Shown here: positions 25,581 through 37,468 of the stretch, in pieces
Layout: each line of letters opens with the position of its first letter
How positions within the stretch are numbered: the stretch's first letter is position 1
Source: Rotaria sordida
Lineage: Eukaryota > Rotifera > Eurotatoria > Philodinida > Philodinidae
Reading direction: 5' to 3'
NCBI GenBank assembly: GCA_905250125.1
Contig: CAJNOL010000667.1
Span: 1-64,000 of the forward strand
DNA length: 64,000 bases
The notes under the pieces: generated by a model
Databases searched by the model: none
What the model saw: the letters and a program-made list of their open reading frames with translations, nothing else
What the model was told of the DNA's origin: nothing
Translations under genes and position numbers: made by a program

Positions 25581-25760
25581 ATGTCGTCTGAAGAAACCAA
25601 TACAGAAAATAGTGAAAACTCACTGAGTAATGTGAATTCTTTGGATGATGATTTTGTTAGAATGCAATTCGAATCTTCAAGCTCCAAAGACGTTACTGAT
25701 GATGATTTAGAGGGTGTGGGTGGGATGTGGATAGGTGTGGGTGTAAGTGTATGTATGTGA
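25581..25760 (+). CDS. small acidic ORF running into a telomere-like hairpin
   Basis: The frame starts MSSEETNTENSENSLSNVNS and stays acidic and Ser-rich for 44 codons up to DDDLE. It then reads into the TGTGGG-like repeat, giving GVGG and similar residues, and stops at 25760. The first 44 codons look like a genuine N-terminal exon. The last 16 are repeat-derived. No continuation was found beyond the hairpin, so this is probably a gene fragment cut by the insertion. Confidence 0.35.
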   Translation: MSSEETNTENSENSLSNVNSLDDDFVRMQFESSSSKDVTDDDLEGVGGMWIGVGVSVCM

Positions 25761-25804
25761 CTGTGGATAGAATGCTCACACACCATCAGCTACACCCACA
25801 CTCT
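25711..25804. repeat. telomere-like hairpin inside an ORF
   Basis: The ends AGGGTGTGGG and CCCACACTCT are inverted complements with one mismatch. The loop is about 40 bp. It joins the small acidic ORF at codon 44. I see no target-site duplication. Confidence 0.75.
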
Positions 25805-26071
25805 GGTGAATTACTTACTTGTTTCACGTACTCAAATTGCACAATGTGTGTTTTTTCTCTTGGCTTATTGACACTTCCATCTTTGGTAAAGACAAATATG
25901 ACACATGTTTGCTTGCGTTGCTTTCTTTGCACTATGATTACAGTTTGACTCACAAATAGGATAAACATATTTTCTTACAACACTTTATAGTATAAAAATG
26001 CGAATTTTTTTATGAAACAGTAAAGAGAAATCTATTCTATTAATAAGTCAGAAGGAAATTCAATTTCGACA

Positions 26072-29000
26072 ATGGCAGATTCATCGCTATCTTTCTTCTG
26101 TCCAATCACGCGCGAACTCATGATCAATTCAGTCATTGATCCCGATGGCAATAGCTACGAAAAACATGCAATTGAAGATTGGATTTGTTGTTGTACTACA
26201 TCACCAATAACACGTCGTCCTCTTTCTATCGATGATCTTCGTCCAAATCTAGCCCTTAAAACAGCTATTGATGAACATCGTCAATCAATTCAACCAAATG
26301 ATCACTCACATACGCCTTTAAAAAAATCACATTCGTCTGATATTACAGTATCTGGTAGTTATGCTAATGGTTTTTTTCACAGCTCAATTCAACCTCCACA
26401 AGAAGAAATTCGCTCTTCATGTGATATTTGCTGTGTAGTTGATACTTCAGGATCCATGTCAACTCGGGCTGAAATTCAAAATGATAAAAATGAGCAGTAC
26501 GGTTTATCACAGTTAGATTTGGTTAAACATGCTCTCAAGACAATTATACATTCTCTTCAAGGTGAAGATCGATTATCAACAGTATCATTTTCTGGCAAAG
26601 CTACAATCATATTTCCGTTAACAAAAATGGATGACGAAGGAAAAATCAATGCTTTAGCTGAAATTGAAAGATTATCGGTTAGTAGTTCATTTAAGAATAT
26701 ATAGAAATTACTTTATTATATATGTACGACAGTTATAAGTATAATATCTCAAGTGAATAGTTCAGATAAGATTAAACTGATCAGAAAATACCAATGTAGG
26801 TTTGAAATATTGATAGTTTTCAGCAAATGTTAGATAAAATGTAGTTGGAACTATCTCATATTCTTCATAGGAGAATCTAAAACAGATCAAAAGTTCATAA
26901 AATTCCTTGAGATCTATCAACTTTGTTTCATATCTAATTTCCTTTCAGTTAATATTTGCACAATAAACGTGTGATTCTGTGAATTTGTATATTGAAAAAA
27001 TTTTTATGATTAAATAAATTTTAATCGATCTAAAATTTCATCTGGAGTAATGGTTCCACAAATTTATGGGATGGTCTTCGAACTGGTCTTGAACTTCTAT
27101 CGAAAAATCAAGGTTCTATTAGAAGTATTTCAACTTTGTTTCTTCTGACTGATGGTTGCCCTACCGATATACCACCAGATGGCCACTTGAAATCACTAGA
27201 AAAACTTAAGAAAGACATTAATTTTACATGTGCTATTAATACTTTTGATTTTGGATACCAATTGGACAGCAAACTTCTTGAGGATATTTCTATATTGGGA
27301 AATTCTGGTTCATATGCATTTATTCCTGATGGATCATTTGTAGGAACAATCTTTGTTAATGCTATGTCAACATTGTTAACTACAGCAGCAACCAACGTGC
27401 AGGTAATAATCATGCTCAAAACTAACTTTAGTTATCTTATAAAAACAAGTACTCTTATGCCATATTCAACGTGAACTTGAACTAAAGTCAGGAGAGAGAG
27501 AATCATACAAAATTTGTCCATAGACAATAAATAAGAGTGCAATAAAAGTCTTTTTAGAATAGATGATCGTATGAAATCAGTAAACTGATTTTTGGAAACT
27601 TTATATTAATATTGATTTTAAAACTGTAGATAAATTTGTAAAATGACAAGAACTTGACATATGATTATTATTGCTCTTCCATTACAGTTATTGCTTCATG
27701 ATCCAAGTCTTCAAAATACTGATTACACTCGTTGGTATTCGACGAATAGCACTGAAGAAGGCACTTTTTTTTTATTTGGGCTCGATTACATATGGTCAAA
27801 GCAAAGATGTACTAATTCCATTTTCTTCTGAATCGATCAGTAGATGTAAATTCACGCTGACTTATCGTACCGTACAAAACGTGAGAAGATCAGTCAGCTT
27901 CAATTTGACAAATGATCTATCACAGGCTGATTTTGATCTCATAAATCGGCATAAATTTCGACTGGAATTTGTTAATTTTGTACGAACAGCATTAGAACAA
28001 ATGTATTCAATGAAAACTAAGCCAACAACTACAAAAGAACAACATAAATCAGCAATGAATCTAATCCAAACATTACAAACGAATATGAGAAAATATGCAG
28101 ATGGCAAGGATGAGTTTCTCAAAGATTTATTTGCAGATTTAACAGGACAAGTACAACAAGCTATCGAAAAAGAAGATTGGTTCAATAAATGGGGTGTACA
28201 CTTTTTACCTAATTTAACGCGTAAGTTTAATTCCTAGATAAATATAAGATAACTAACAAAATAATTTTTGATGAAAAAAATAAGTGAAAAACAAAATAGA
28301 TTATTTTTCTTTTATGTAGTGTAGATTTAGAAGATTAAGTTCATGAGATATTTGAGAAAGAACAAACGAATTAGTTCATTTCTGATTCATTTTCTTTTTC
28401 AGGTGCTCATCTTCTTCAATTTTGTAATCATTTTAAAGATCCAGGTGTTCAACATTACGGAAAGGGTACATTTTTCACACAAGTACGTGATGAAATGGAT
28501 GAAATATTTTGCAGTTTACCTGCTCCTAAACGTTCACAAACTGGTGCTCAGATCGATATGACAGTGTTTCACAATGCTACTGGTGAATGCTTTTATGGAG
28601 AATGTACAGTACGGCTAATGGATGGTACCACCAAATTGGTAAAAAACGTTAAACTAGGTGATCGAATGGCACTACATGGTGGAATGGTTATATTTGTTGT
28701 GAAAACGAAATGTCAAAATCAAAAAGCAAAAATGGTGATAGTAAGTATTAAATTCTTATTCTTTGTCTATCAGATAGATTCAATGGAATAAATTAGAATT
28801 ATTCGAGGTTTATTTTCAAATAATTCGTTTATTTGTGATTGTAGAGTTTTTTTTTGTTGAAGTATCTATTTTTTAAACGTTTTTTTTTGTCTTATAGCTT
28901 GAAAATAATTTAATCATTACTGCTTGGCATCCTATTCGACTTGCTACACAATTGATTATGCCTTGTTCCCTTGTTTCGTCAACGAATGAGATTTCCTGTG

Positions 29001-29260
29001 AAGCTGTATATAATTTTGTACTGAATCAAGGTCATACAGTTTTCGTCAATGATATCGAATGTGTAACTTTAGGCCATGGATTTCAAGAAGATGTTGTTCG
29101 TCATTCTTACTACGGTAGACAAAGAGTAATTAAAGATTTACAAAGACTTAACATGAAACAAAACAATGCAGGATTCATTGAAATTACTGAAGAAACATTG
29201 GTGCGTAAAAACAAAACTGGTCTTGTAATTGGATTACAATCACAGCAAATATTAGTTTAA
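26072..29260 (+). CDS. U-box / vWA / Vint (Hint) protein
   Basis: Five exons are visible: 26072-26677, 27048-27402, 27688-28220, 28403-28740 and 28898-29260. Residues 1-75 are a U-box (FFCPITRELMINSVIDPDG), the E2-binding fold of ubiquitin ligases. A vWA domain follows, with its metal site VVDTSGSM, the Thr in GSTNLWDGL and the Asp in LLTDGCPT. A helical linker leads to a Vint/Hint module: GECFYGECTVRLMDG holds the candidate nucleophile Cys, TAWHPIRL the block-B Thr-x-x-His, and LNQGHTVFVNDIECVTLGHG the closing strands. U-box plus vWA plus Vint suggests a ubiquitin-linked regulator, inferred from domains only. Two defects are seen. The exon 1-2 junction does not hold frame with the donor and acceptor I can see, and in exon 3 a T9 run at 27765-27773 separates the two halves by one base. 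The gene is therefore either damaged or carries sequence errors. Confidence 0.7.
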
Positions 29261-30374
29261 TGAATGGAATATACAAAGATTTGTTCTCATATATTTAATT
29301 GGTAAATGAATCAAAACTTAAAACAAACTTTTGTTGATTGAAACAAAAATAATCATTAAGTTAAATAAAACAATAAAAATATATACACTACTTTTATATT
29401 GTTAACAATTACTATTGATAAGGGTGATATTTTTCAGCGAGTTTGAACATGAGTTTTAGTCTTCTGTCCATTCTCCCCCACATCTCCAGTAGTCTGTTTC
29501 TAGATTGTCATTTATTTGGTGGCTCACGCATATGTGTTTATAGACTATTTCTACACACTAGAGTGTGACATACAGTGTTTCAATGATTTTCTACTACTAC
29601 TGATGTTTATATGAGAGTGGTTAATATGAGTGCAACTAATAATCATAATAATGTTTATATCGGATGTTCTATATCTTATTAAAATATATAATATGATTAT
29701 TTTGAAGGCATTACTCATATCTCAAAATGCAAATTTTGTTGCATCAATATTTTAAAATAAGTTTCGATGTTGAGATCCATGTAGCCGATTGTTCGAAATA
29801 ATGGACATTGCAATGCACTATCTTTTCATAGAAATGCAATAGATGCATCTACGTGATAATGCAACCTATTTCATGCATTATAGAATGTCGAGTGTGGCTG
29901 TAGCAGTGGGTGTGCGACTTGCAAGACGGAAAGAACAAAAGTCACACCAACACCTACAGACACCCACACCCTCCCATGCCATTCAATCAGAGAAAATGCA
30001 GTTAATGATAATTTTTTCTCTGTCCTGGTCTTATACATCAATGTTTTAGAATTGAATCAAATGTTAGTCAGCTTCATACATTATACTAGCAAACATAGAT
30101 TTTAGCCGAATGAAATATTTGTGAAGAAGCAAAACAACAAAATTTTTTTCAAGGTAAAATCCATTGAGAAAACAACTTTCGATTTTAACTATCATCGTTT
30201 TGTTTTGCTATCTACACAAGAATTAACATTGAAAGGCACAAATAGTTGTTGTAGTCAAAAAAAACATGCATACAAAACAGCAGTGTAACATATAAGAGAA
30301 AAAAAGAAAAGAAAAATAAAGCATTTTGAATTTTTTTCGAAGATGTAACGAGGCCTTACGCCTGTTCCTTAACA
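29261..30374. repeat. intergenic with telomere-like hairpin at 29891-29972
   Basis: No gene is seen. The hairpin begins AGTGTGGCTG, has an A-rich loop (AAAGAACAAAAG), and ends GACACCCACACCCT. The arms are uneven, with the C-rich arm better preserved. Confidence 0.6.
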
Positions 30375-30688
30375 TCATCCTCTTCTTCTATTACGGATTT
30401 GTCCTTGAGTAACACGACTATCTACCGCACTATAAAATCATAAGATTAGTTCAGATTGAATTCAAAAGAAAGTTGTGTTTTGACTGTGCTTATTACTTAC
30501 GTATCATGACCATTGCATTGATATGTCTCTATTTCAGATTCTGAATCAGTATCAATATGCGTACAATTATCGCACATATCCGATGCTTTGTAAGTGTCCC
30601 AACGGGGAGTTATTAATTTTTTATCTTTTGGATAAACCCAAAAATGATTGTTACGATGAGGATCACCATGGTAATATTTTTTCGACAT
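30375..30688 (-). CDS. small two-exon protein, unknown function
   Basis: Exon 1 (30688-30501) starts MSKKYYHGDPHRNNHFWVYP and ends at a GTAAGT donor. Exon 2 (30429-30375) continues in phase (AVDSRVTQGQIRNRRRG) to a stop, for about 80 residues in all. Cysteines in DMCDNC plus a later Cys-x-Gly-His could form a small metal site, which is inference. The C-terminus is basic. No signal peptide or membrane segment is visible. The family is not recognised, but the in-phase splice and composition support a real gene. Confidence 0.5.
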
Positions 30689-32697
30689 AGTTCCCTAAAA
30701 AACATGTGACACTTACTTGAAATAATAATTATAGAGAAAAAGTTGAATTGGCCATTTTCGGAATATCTATTTCATGCAAATATTGCCTTCAGTCAATGCT
30801 AAGGATGCGTAACACTTAAAATTTTTTGATTTTTTTTTCAGACGATGTGCGTGACTAATGAACAGAAAAAAGCTTTGGTCCAAAACCTCCTTTTTGATAT
30901 CTATAATGTGTTGGAAACTCAGCTTGTTTTCTGATAACATTTAACGAGACTCCCTCGCTTAGTTAGAATAGCCTACTGTGCAAAAGTAATTGCTGAAATC
31001 TCCAGTCATAGTTCTCCGCTTAGGAGAACGAATCTGACAAGAAGGGAAAGCCAAAAACTAAACATCTCTAAAAAACTATTCTGTAACTTTCCTGCAGCTT
31101 GAAAAATGTATGTTTCTCGATTATCTTAGACTATATGGGCTAAGCTCTCACAAAAAAATACACCAAAATATAACGCATGAAAAACTGTATCAATATCAAT
31201 GTCGTTAAAAAATTTTAGATCCATTCTTTACTCTTTAATCGAAAAAAAAATGACAAATGGAATTTTTGTAACAAAAGACGTTTATTTATTTCACACTATT
31301 CGTTCGAAATATGTGAGATTATAGAAATTTAACAAAAAAAAAATTAGCTCAATGAGTCTTTTTCTTTTACCGCTATAAAATGACTAGGTAGTGGGAGCAA
31401 CCAAATTATTCAGTCTCTTCTAGACAAAACAATGTGTTCATATTTAAACTAGAAGCAAATTTAGCTTCTAATACATAATTAAAAAGAGTGCCCTTTAGGC
31501 TACACAAAATTATCATTGATAGTGTCTTTTCATTTCAACTCCTGACACCAAAAAACAATTAATAAAAATAAAAAACGGATAATTTTCGATGACCAACTCG
31601 CAAGGATTTTTTTTGAAGGTGTTTGGTTTTTGACTTTTTTTCTTTATCAGATTTGTTCCGAAAAAAATATACCTAATACCGAAATTTGAAGTTCAAATAT
31701 TGCTCGTTCTGATAAAAAGAAAACAACTTTTACTTTTCAAGATGTTTCTGAGAGAAGAACAATGACTGAAGATTTCAGCAATTACTTTTGCATAGTATGT
31801 TATTGTACACTCATAGTTTTACTGATGATTAAGGAGTCTATAAGACTAATACACACCCACACTCTCAGACTTGGGCTACTTTTCACGTGCTATGGATAAA
31901 ATTTTACATTAATTTTATCTCTATAAAGTTGAGCTACATTTCTAAGAAAAAATAATAAAGTTAACTTGTGATGTTTTTATTTATGTCGAAATTCCTTTTC
32001 ATAAAGTAGCATACTATCATCGCAAGTCATAAGATTTCCTACTAGTTTTTTTTTTATGAATTACATCTACAAAAGCCAATTACTACACTAATTAACCATA
32101 TACGTATAGAGACGAGAAATTTCAATTACTAGACAGTTGTGTTTTTAGATAATGAAGAGTGAAGTCACAAAAATTCGAGGATTTGATTTTTCCACTAAAC
32201 TCCGTTACGTAACAACGTAACTCTCAGGTAACGAGAACTTTCCTCTCCTCTATATGATTAGTTAGTATAATGATCAGTTTTTGTTGATGTAATTAATAAA
32301 AAAAACTAATTCGAAATCTCATAGCTTGCAATGATAGTATGTTACCTTATAATAAAGAACTCTGAAATAAGTAAAAAGAGCAGAAGTTAACTTTATTAGT
32401 TATTTGTTTTCTATAAATGCAGCTCAAATTTATTCAGGTAATATTGATATAAAATATTATCTCTAGTACATGAAAAGTAGCTAGGTTTCAAAATATTAGC
32501 TCATAAAAATATTGACTTTTCACGTTTATTTCGTTTCATTTTCCACTAATCATTAAAGAAATTGATTTTGAATAAACTTAAATATATTGCAACATTATCA
32601 ATGGATGATAATGGATTAATAAATGAATTATAAACTTAATCATAATATATTACTTTATTTTACTTTACTTTTTCAAAGTAAAATGAAGATAAAATGC
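30689..32697. other. intergenic, no gene seen
   Basis: AT-rich sequence without supported coding. A lone C-rich telomere-like word (ACACACCCACACTCTC) sits at 31851-31866. Confidence 0.4.
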
Positions 32698-33150
32698 AAT
32701 CTCTATTCAATACCTTGAGAAAAATAAAGCTAGTTACCTGTGAAAAATTTAATGTATAGAATACGCTTTTTAATTTTGTCTATGAAAAAATACAGGCAGA
32801 CATATAGAGAAGAAAAATTTGTCGCGATACTTCGGGAGAATGAAAGTTATTTACCTGTGATCGATAGAATCTATAGGTTCCTCTCTTTTAATCTGTCTAT
32901 GAAAAAATATACAAACAGAACATACAGAAAAAAACAGGTTGTTTTTTTCTCCTATACCTGTGACGAGAGAGAAAGCTATTAACGTGTGATCGATAGAATC
33001 TAATTATAGGCTCCTCTCTTTCATTTTGTCCATCAAAAAAAATACAGAGAAAAAGTTTTTTTTTCTCTCTATACCTTGGTAAACATAAAGTTAGTTGCTT
33101 GTAAAGTATTTAATATGTAGGCTCTACGTAATTTTTCTATGAAAAAGTTA
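32698..33150. repeat. degenerate tandem repeat, about four units of ~120 bp
   Basis: Four diverged units share the order TACCTTG or TACCTGTG, then TTTAATGTATAG or ATCGATAGAATC, then TTTGTCTATGAAAAAATAC. They begin near 32715, 32845, 32965 and 33075. A short ORF across them (32740-32982) only reflects the repeat. Confidence 0.6.
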
Positions 33151-33730
33151 TTAGTCGAATCCCTGCGAGATTGAAATGTAACATACGATGTTGTTGCTGT
33201 TGCTAGTCACAGGAAGATTATTTTATTCTATATATGTTAAAACACATTCTTTGACGCTTTTTTTCTTAATCCTTCAGAAATACAATAAGCAAGTAGTTAA
33301 TATATTGTAACGAACCACTATTCATATACGTTTTGTGATCGTATATAGAGAGAACTACCTTTATTCTCCCTCGAACAAAAATAGTACCTTTGTCCATTTT
33401 ATTTTTTCATCACTTAATACGTTGCATCTTGTAGTATATATTTTTTTTTTAATACAATATATTAAATAATGAAAAATTGAAATAGAAAAAGGTATTTTTC
33501 TTTATCTGAGGAAGATTAGATTCATGAAACTTTCTTAATTTTAACAATCGATTGAATGTATTTCATGCAGTTCACTTTTCGAACCAGATTCTTCATAGGC
33601 AACAGGAACTGAATCGATGTGACATTTCGATGGAAGCAGACGTGAAACTTTTTCAGACAAGTTGCTTATTGTATTCTAAATTACTCTATATTTTACAGAT
33701 TTATGTCGAATAACAAGTGACTGTCATGAA

Positions 33731-34690
33731 TATACACGGTTGGAAAAAATATTATTCCAGGGGGGTAACGCTATAATTTCAAATAGAAGACATAATGAAT
33801 TTTAAATCAAATGAAAGCTCGTCAAAAATGGGGTTTATTGATACAAAATAGTGAGGCTTGTAAAAACTTTCTAATGTCAAACTTAAGAAGTTTTTGAGAA
33901 ATTTTATATTTTTTTGGGGTGGATAATCAAGGTGCCACTGATTCAAAAATGAAGTCAATTTTTTTCTTGAATATTTTTACATGGTTTGATAGACCTCGTT
34001 GAGCTCTACAAAACTGTGCATGTTAAAAATTTTTTGAGGCATCTTTTTGAGATAAAAAGTTCAAAACACTACTCGGGAAACCTCAAAAACATTTAAAAAC
34101 TCTTTTTTTTTCAAATTGAAGAAACACGCTCAATTTTTCAATAAAAGTAGCTTTTTTCGTTGTTTTTACTACCTCAGACGTCTCGAAATATACTCGTTCG
34201 ATGCAGTGTGAAAAGCTGCGTCTAATGAGTATGTTTCGAAACGCCTGACGGAGTAAAAACAATGAAAAAAGCTACTTCTATTGAAAAGTAAGTGTTGTTC
34301 TTCCACATGAAAAAAATGAATTTTTTTCATGTTTTCTAAGATTTTCCAAATAGTTTTTGAATTTTTTATCGCAAAAAAAGTGTCTTAAAAATTTTTTAAT
34401 GTATACAGTTTTATAGAGCTCGACGAGCTCTATCGAACTGTGTAAAAATATTCAAGAAAAACATTTTACTCCATTCTTGAATCATTAGTACTTTAATTTT
34501 CCATCCCAAAAAAAGTATAAAATTTCTGAAAATTTATTAAGCTCGACATTAAAAGGTTTTCATAACCCTCACTATTTAATACCAATAAACCCCATTTTTA
34601 ACGAGCTTTCATTTGATATAAAATTTATTATGTCTTCTATTTGAAATTATAGCGTTACCCCCCTGGAATAATATTTTTTCCAACCGTATA
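33731..34690. repeat. ~960-bp foldback element ending in TATA
   Basis: A near-complete palindrome. The left end reads TATACACGGTTGGAAAAAAT and the right end is its complement, closing CCAACCGTATATA. The arms meet near 34200, around a pair of GTTTTTACTACCTCAGAC-like and complementary words. The right end abuts a (TA)n run, consistent with insertion at TA. There is no coding capacity. It is probably a non-autonomous DNA-transposon derivative. Confidence 0.85.
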
Positions 34691-34822
34691 TATATATATA
34701 TATGTGCAGATGTTTTTTTTAGACAGACAGAAAAAGAGAGAGTGTGTGCAGAGTTCAGATAAACATATATGTACGTGTGTATTTGAGGACATTTTTGATT
34801 TTGAAATAAAATTTAAAAAAAA

Positions 34823-35059
34823 GTCGAACATCTGACCTCTAATAATGATCAGACAGTCTATGTTGCTGATTTTGGGAATCATCGTATTGTAAGTTGGCCT
34901 AAAGGTGCACGGCAAGGAAATGTTATTGCTGGTGGAAATGGTCGAGGAGCACAAGCGAATCAACTCAATTATCCTGTGAGTTTCTCATTTGATCGGCATG
35001 GTCTTCTCTATATTGGTGATCGGTTGAACAATCGAGTACAACGATTTACATTAAACTAA
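34823..35059 (+). pseudogene. NHL-repeat C-terminal fragment
   Basis: The frame lacks a start and reads VYVADFGNHRIVSWPKGA and then LLYIGDRLNNRVQRFTLN before the stop at 35059, which is two NHL blades (Y-x-A-D-x-x-N-H-R-I pattern). It begins about 130 bp after the foldback element. No N-terminal half is present upstream, so it looks like the tail of a gene removed or separated by that element. The intact-looking NHL gene at 45.6-47.9 kb shares the motif style. Confidence 0.7.
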
Positions 35060-35159
35060 CTGATGAATAAATTTGAGTTATTTCAGCTGTTGATTATTTA
35101 TAATTTTACCTGAAAAAAAGAAGAAAAAACGAATTAATGAGTATATATACATGCCAGAG

Positions 35160-35290
35160 ACAGTCACAGGGCAGAGCTGCCCTAATGCCCTATCCTGATG
35201 TAAGGCAGGGCAAAGTTTTACGTTTTTAGCCCTGTCCTGGTCGCCTTGTCAGGGAAGGGCAGGACAACATTTTTTGCCCTGTTCCTATAA
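35160..35290. repeat. GC-rich cluster of GGGCAGGGC-like words
   Basis: Against an AT-rich background, this 130-bp patch repeats CAGGGC, GCCCT, CCCTGTCC and their complements about ten times, starting CAGGGCAGAGCTGCCC. Such clustered subterminal words and a CAGGG-like end recall hAT transposon ends. No opposite end or transposase was found. Confidence 0.4.
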
Positions 35291-35928
35291 ACAACTTCAA
35301 ATAAATATTTGATTCTAATCGAATTCTTCTGATAAAAAATCGATGAGAAAACGTTTTTTTTTAATCAAATTATTCAATTTTCAGTCCTTTCGAATCAATT
35401 GAATTTGATTTTTGAAAAGGATTTGTAATTCATAAAAATTTATTAATATATTAAGAATCATTACAACTATGTTCAAACTTATTTTTCTAGTGTATATCTC
35501 AAGAAATCTCCATATCATCAGGCTTTCTTGCTCAGGAACCTCAAGAAGTTTGTGCACATGAAAAAAAAAGCAGTTTAATGAAGGAAGGTAAATGAAAAGG
35601 TACCTTTCAACCTAAAGATCTAACTTTAACCACTTGAAATGGAAAAACAGTCGATTTTAATTTATCTCTCCTGACGAATAGAAGATCATCTTATATTAGA
35701 AGACCACCCACAAGAAAAGTTTTACAAAGAGGCAATAAAAAGTCATTAGTTTTTCAAAATATTTTTTCTGAACTCCTGTGAATCTTTTTCAGGTTTAGCA
35801 CCTAGAAACCCAATTTATCGGTAAAACAAGTGACAGCATCATTTTTTTATTCAAATTACTTAATTCCTAATATCTGTTCTCCTTAGTTAAAAACCTGATA
35901 CTTCCTAAGAATTATTGGCTAAAAATGT

Positions 35929-36129
35929 TTGATTGAATCTAAAAAAGAAATTTTCAAAAAGATTTTAATTGAAACGGAAAATGTTAGCAAAACACTAGTC
36001 TGTAACAGGAAGCCACTCTTGGAAGAACGGCATGTATTTTATAATAAAGAACCGTCACTTTTTATTCCGTGGAAGATCGAAGAGTTTCATTTATCAGCAT
36101 TTTGGTTTGCACGTCTATGTGCTAATTAG
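35929..36129 (+). pseudogene. coding-like fragment, unknown family
   Basis: The frame is open from a TTG at 35929 (KKEIFKKILIETENVSK, then EERHVFYNKEPSLFIPWKI) to a stop at 36129, with no ATG. Codon texture is protein-like and a further coding-like stretch follows to the foldback at 36213. It is probably a relic, possibly of a transposable element. I cannot name the family. Confidence 0.25.
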
Positions 36130-36212
36130 TCTCATACTTTGAAGCATAATATGCATCAAAAGTTGGCCTAGTGTTACAATCATCATTTACTGCAGTTGGA
36201 AGTTCAGAAAAA

Positions 36213-36839
36213 ACTGACGAGGGTGGTACCCGAAGTGTCCCTTCAATTTCGACCTCATATTTTGCTCACAAGTAGACCTTAATGTCAATAGCCAAAGCCT
36301 ACAAGGATTCGCGCCCATGGGCTGTTGAAGCCGACTTATTACCATTTCACTGGATTTTCGATTTCAAGCAAGGCATTCATGGAAAAATAGAATAACGGTA
36401 TTTTGACCTGAAGTTTTGACCATGAAGAGGCCTCATGATTATTAGAATGTTCTAAAAATTTCAGCCAAAACGAATGCTTTAGCCTTGAGATATTGAGTTT
36501 TCAAAGCTATTCAATTTTCTGAGTTTTCTGTGGCATATGATTACTTTTTAACCATCCGATATCTTAACGATAAAGCATTCGTTTTGACTGAAGGTTTTAG
36601 GACATTCTTGTAATAATGAGGCCTCTTCATGGTCAAAATTTCAGGTCAAAATACCGTTATTCTATTTTTCCATGAATGCCTTGCTTGAAATCGAAAATCC
36701 AGTGAAATGGTAATAAGTCGGCTTCAACAGCCCATGGGCGCGAATCCTTGTAGGCTTTGGCTATTGACATTAAGGTCTACTTGTGGGCAAAATATGAGCT
36801 CGAAATCGAGGGGACACTTCAGGTACCTCCCTCGTTAGT
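36213..36839. repeat. foldback element with CTAACGAGGGAGG-type ends
   Basis: The left end ACTGACGAGGGTGGTACC and the right end GGTACCTCCCTCGTTAGT are inverted complements with two mismatches. The arms of about 270 bp are very similar, for example GGCTTCAACAGCCCATGGGC on the right matching its complement on the left. The high arm identity suggests recent insertion. There is no coding content. Confidence 0.9.
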
Positions 36840-37468
36840 ATGCGCATATTTATAGGCGTAAGAAAAACGAGTTATACAAAGTGGTAGGAGAGAATGAATG
36901 AAGATATAGTACGAAGAACAACTAGAGTTATAACGTATCAAAGTTTTAATGATTTATATAATTTTTTTCTTGTTTTTTTCCTCATTTACCCAAAAGAAAA
37001 CGAGAATGAGAAACAAAAAAAGATGAATGAGTGAACTATCGTTCTCTTCTTTCATCATTTTTAGAAAAAAAAGAACTACTTACTAATGGCATAGACTTCT
37101 TGTTTGAAAATGTGTATTTCCTTGAGAAGATCTATTATATCATTATATTCTACATAATATTTTCATTTATTGTTTAAATGTTACGTCAAATTGAATGATA
37201 AATCAAACATTGCCGAAGAAGAGAATAAGAACTTTTCGTATCGCTTTTTATGATGAATTTTCAAGAATTAACTTTAAAAACAAATACGACTTGAATTAAT
37301 AAATATTTTTTGTTGTGGGAATGAATCATTTTCAAAATGCTTATTAAAGACATAAGTTGAATGTGATTATTTATTGGTTCTTCGTGGAATACAAAAAAAT
37401 AAAATAAAATAAAAACATTTTATCGGTATTCCTCTCATTTATTCTCGTAATAAGTTTCGAGAATACTA
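36840..37468. other. intergenic, no gene seen
   Basis: No coding frame is supported. AATAAA-like signals near 37440 on the minus strand could serve the next gene's 3' end. Confidence 0.4.
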
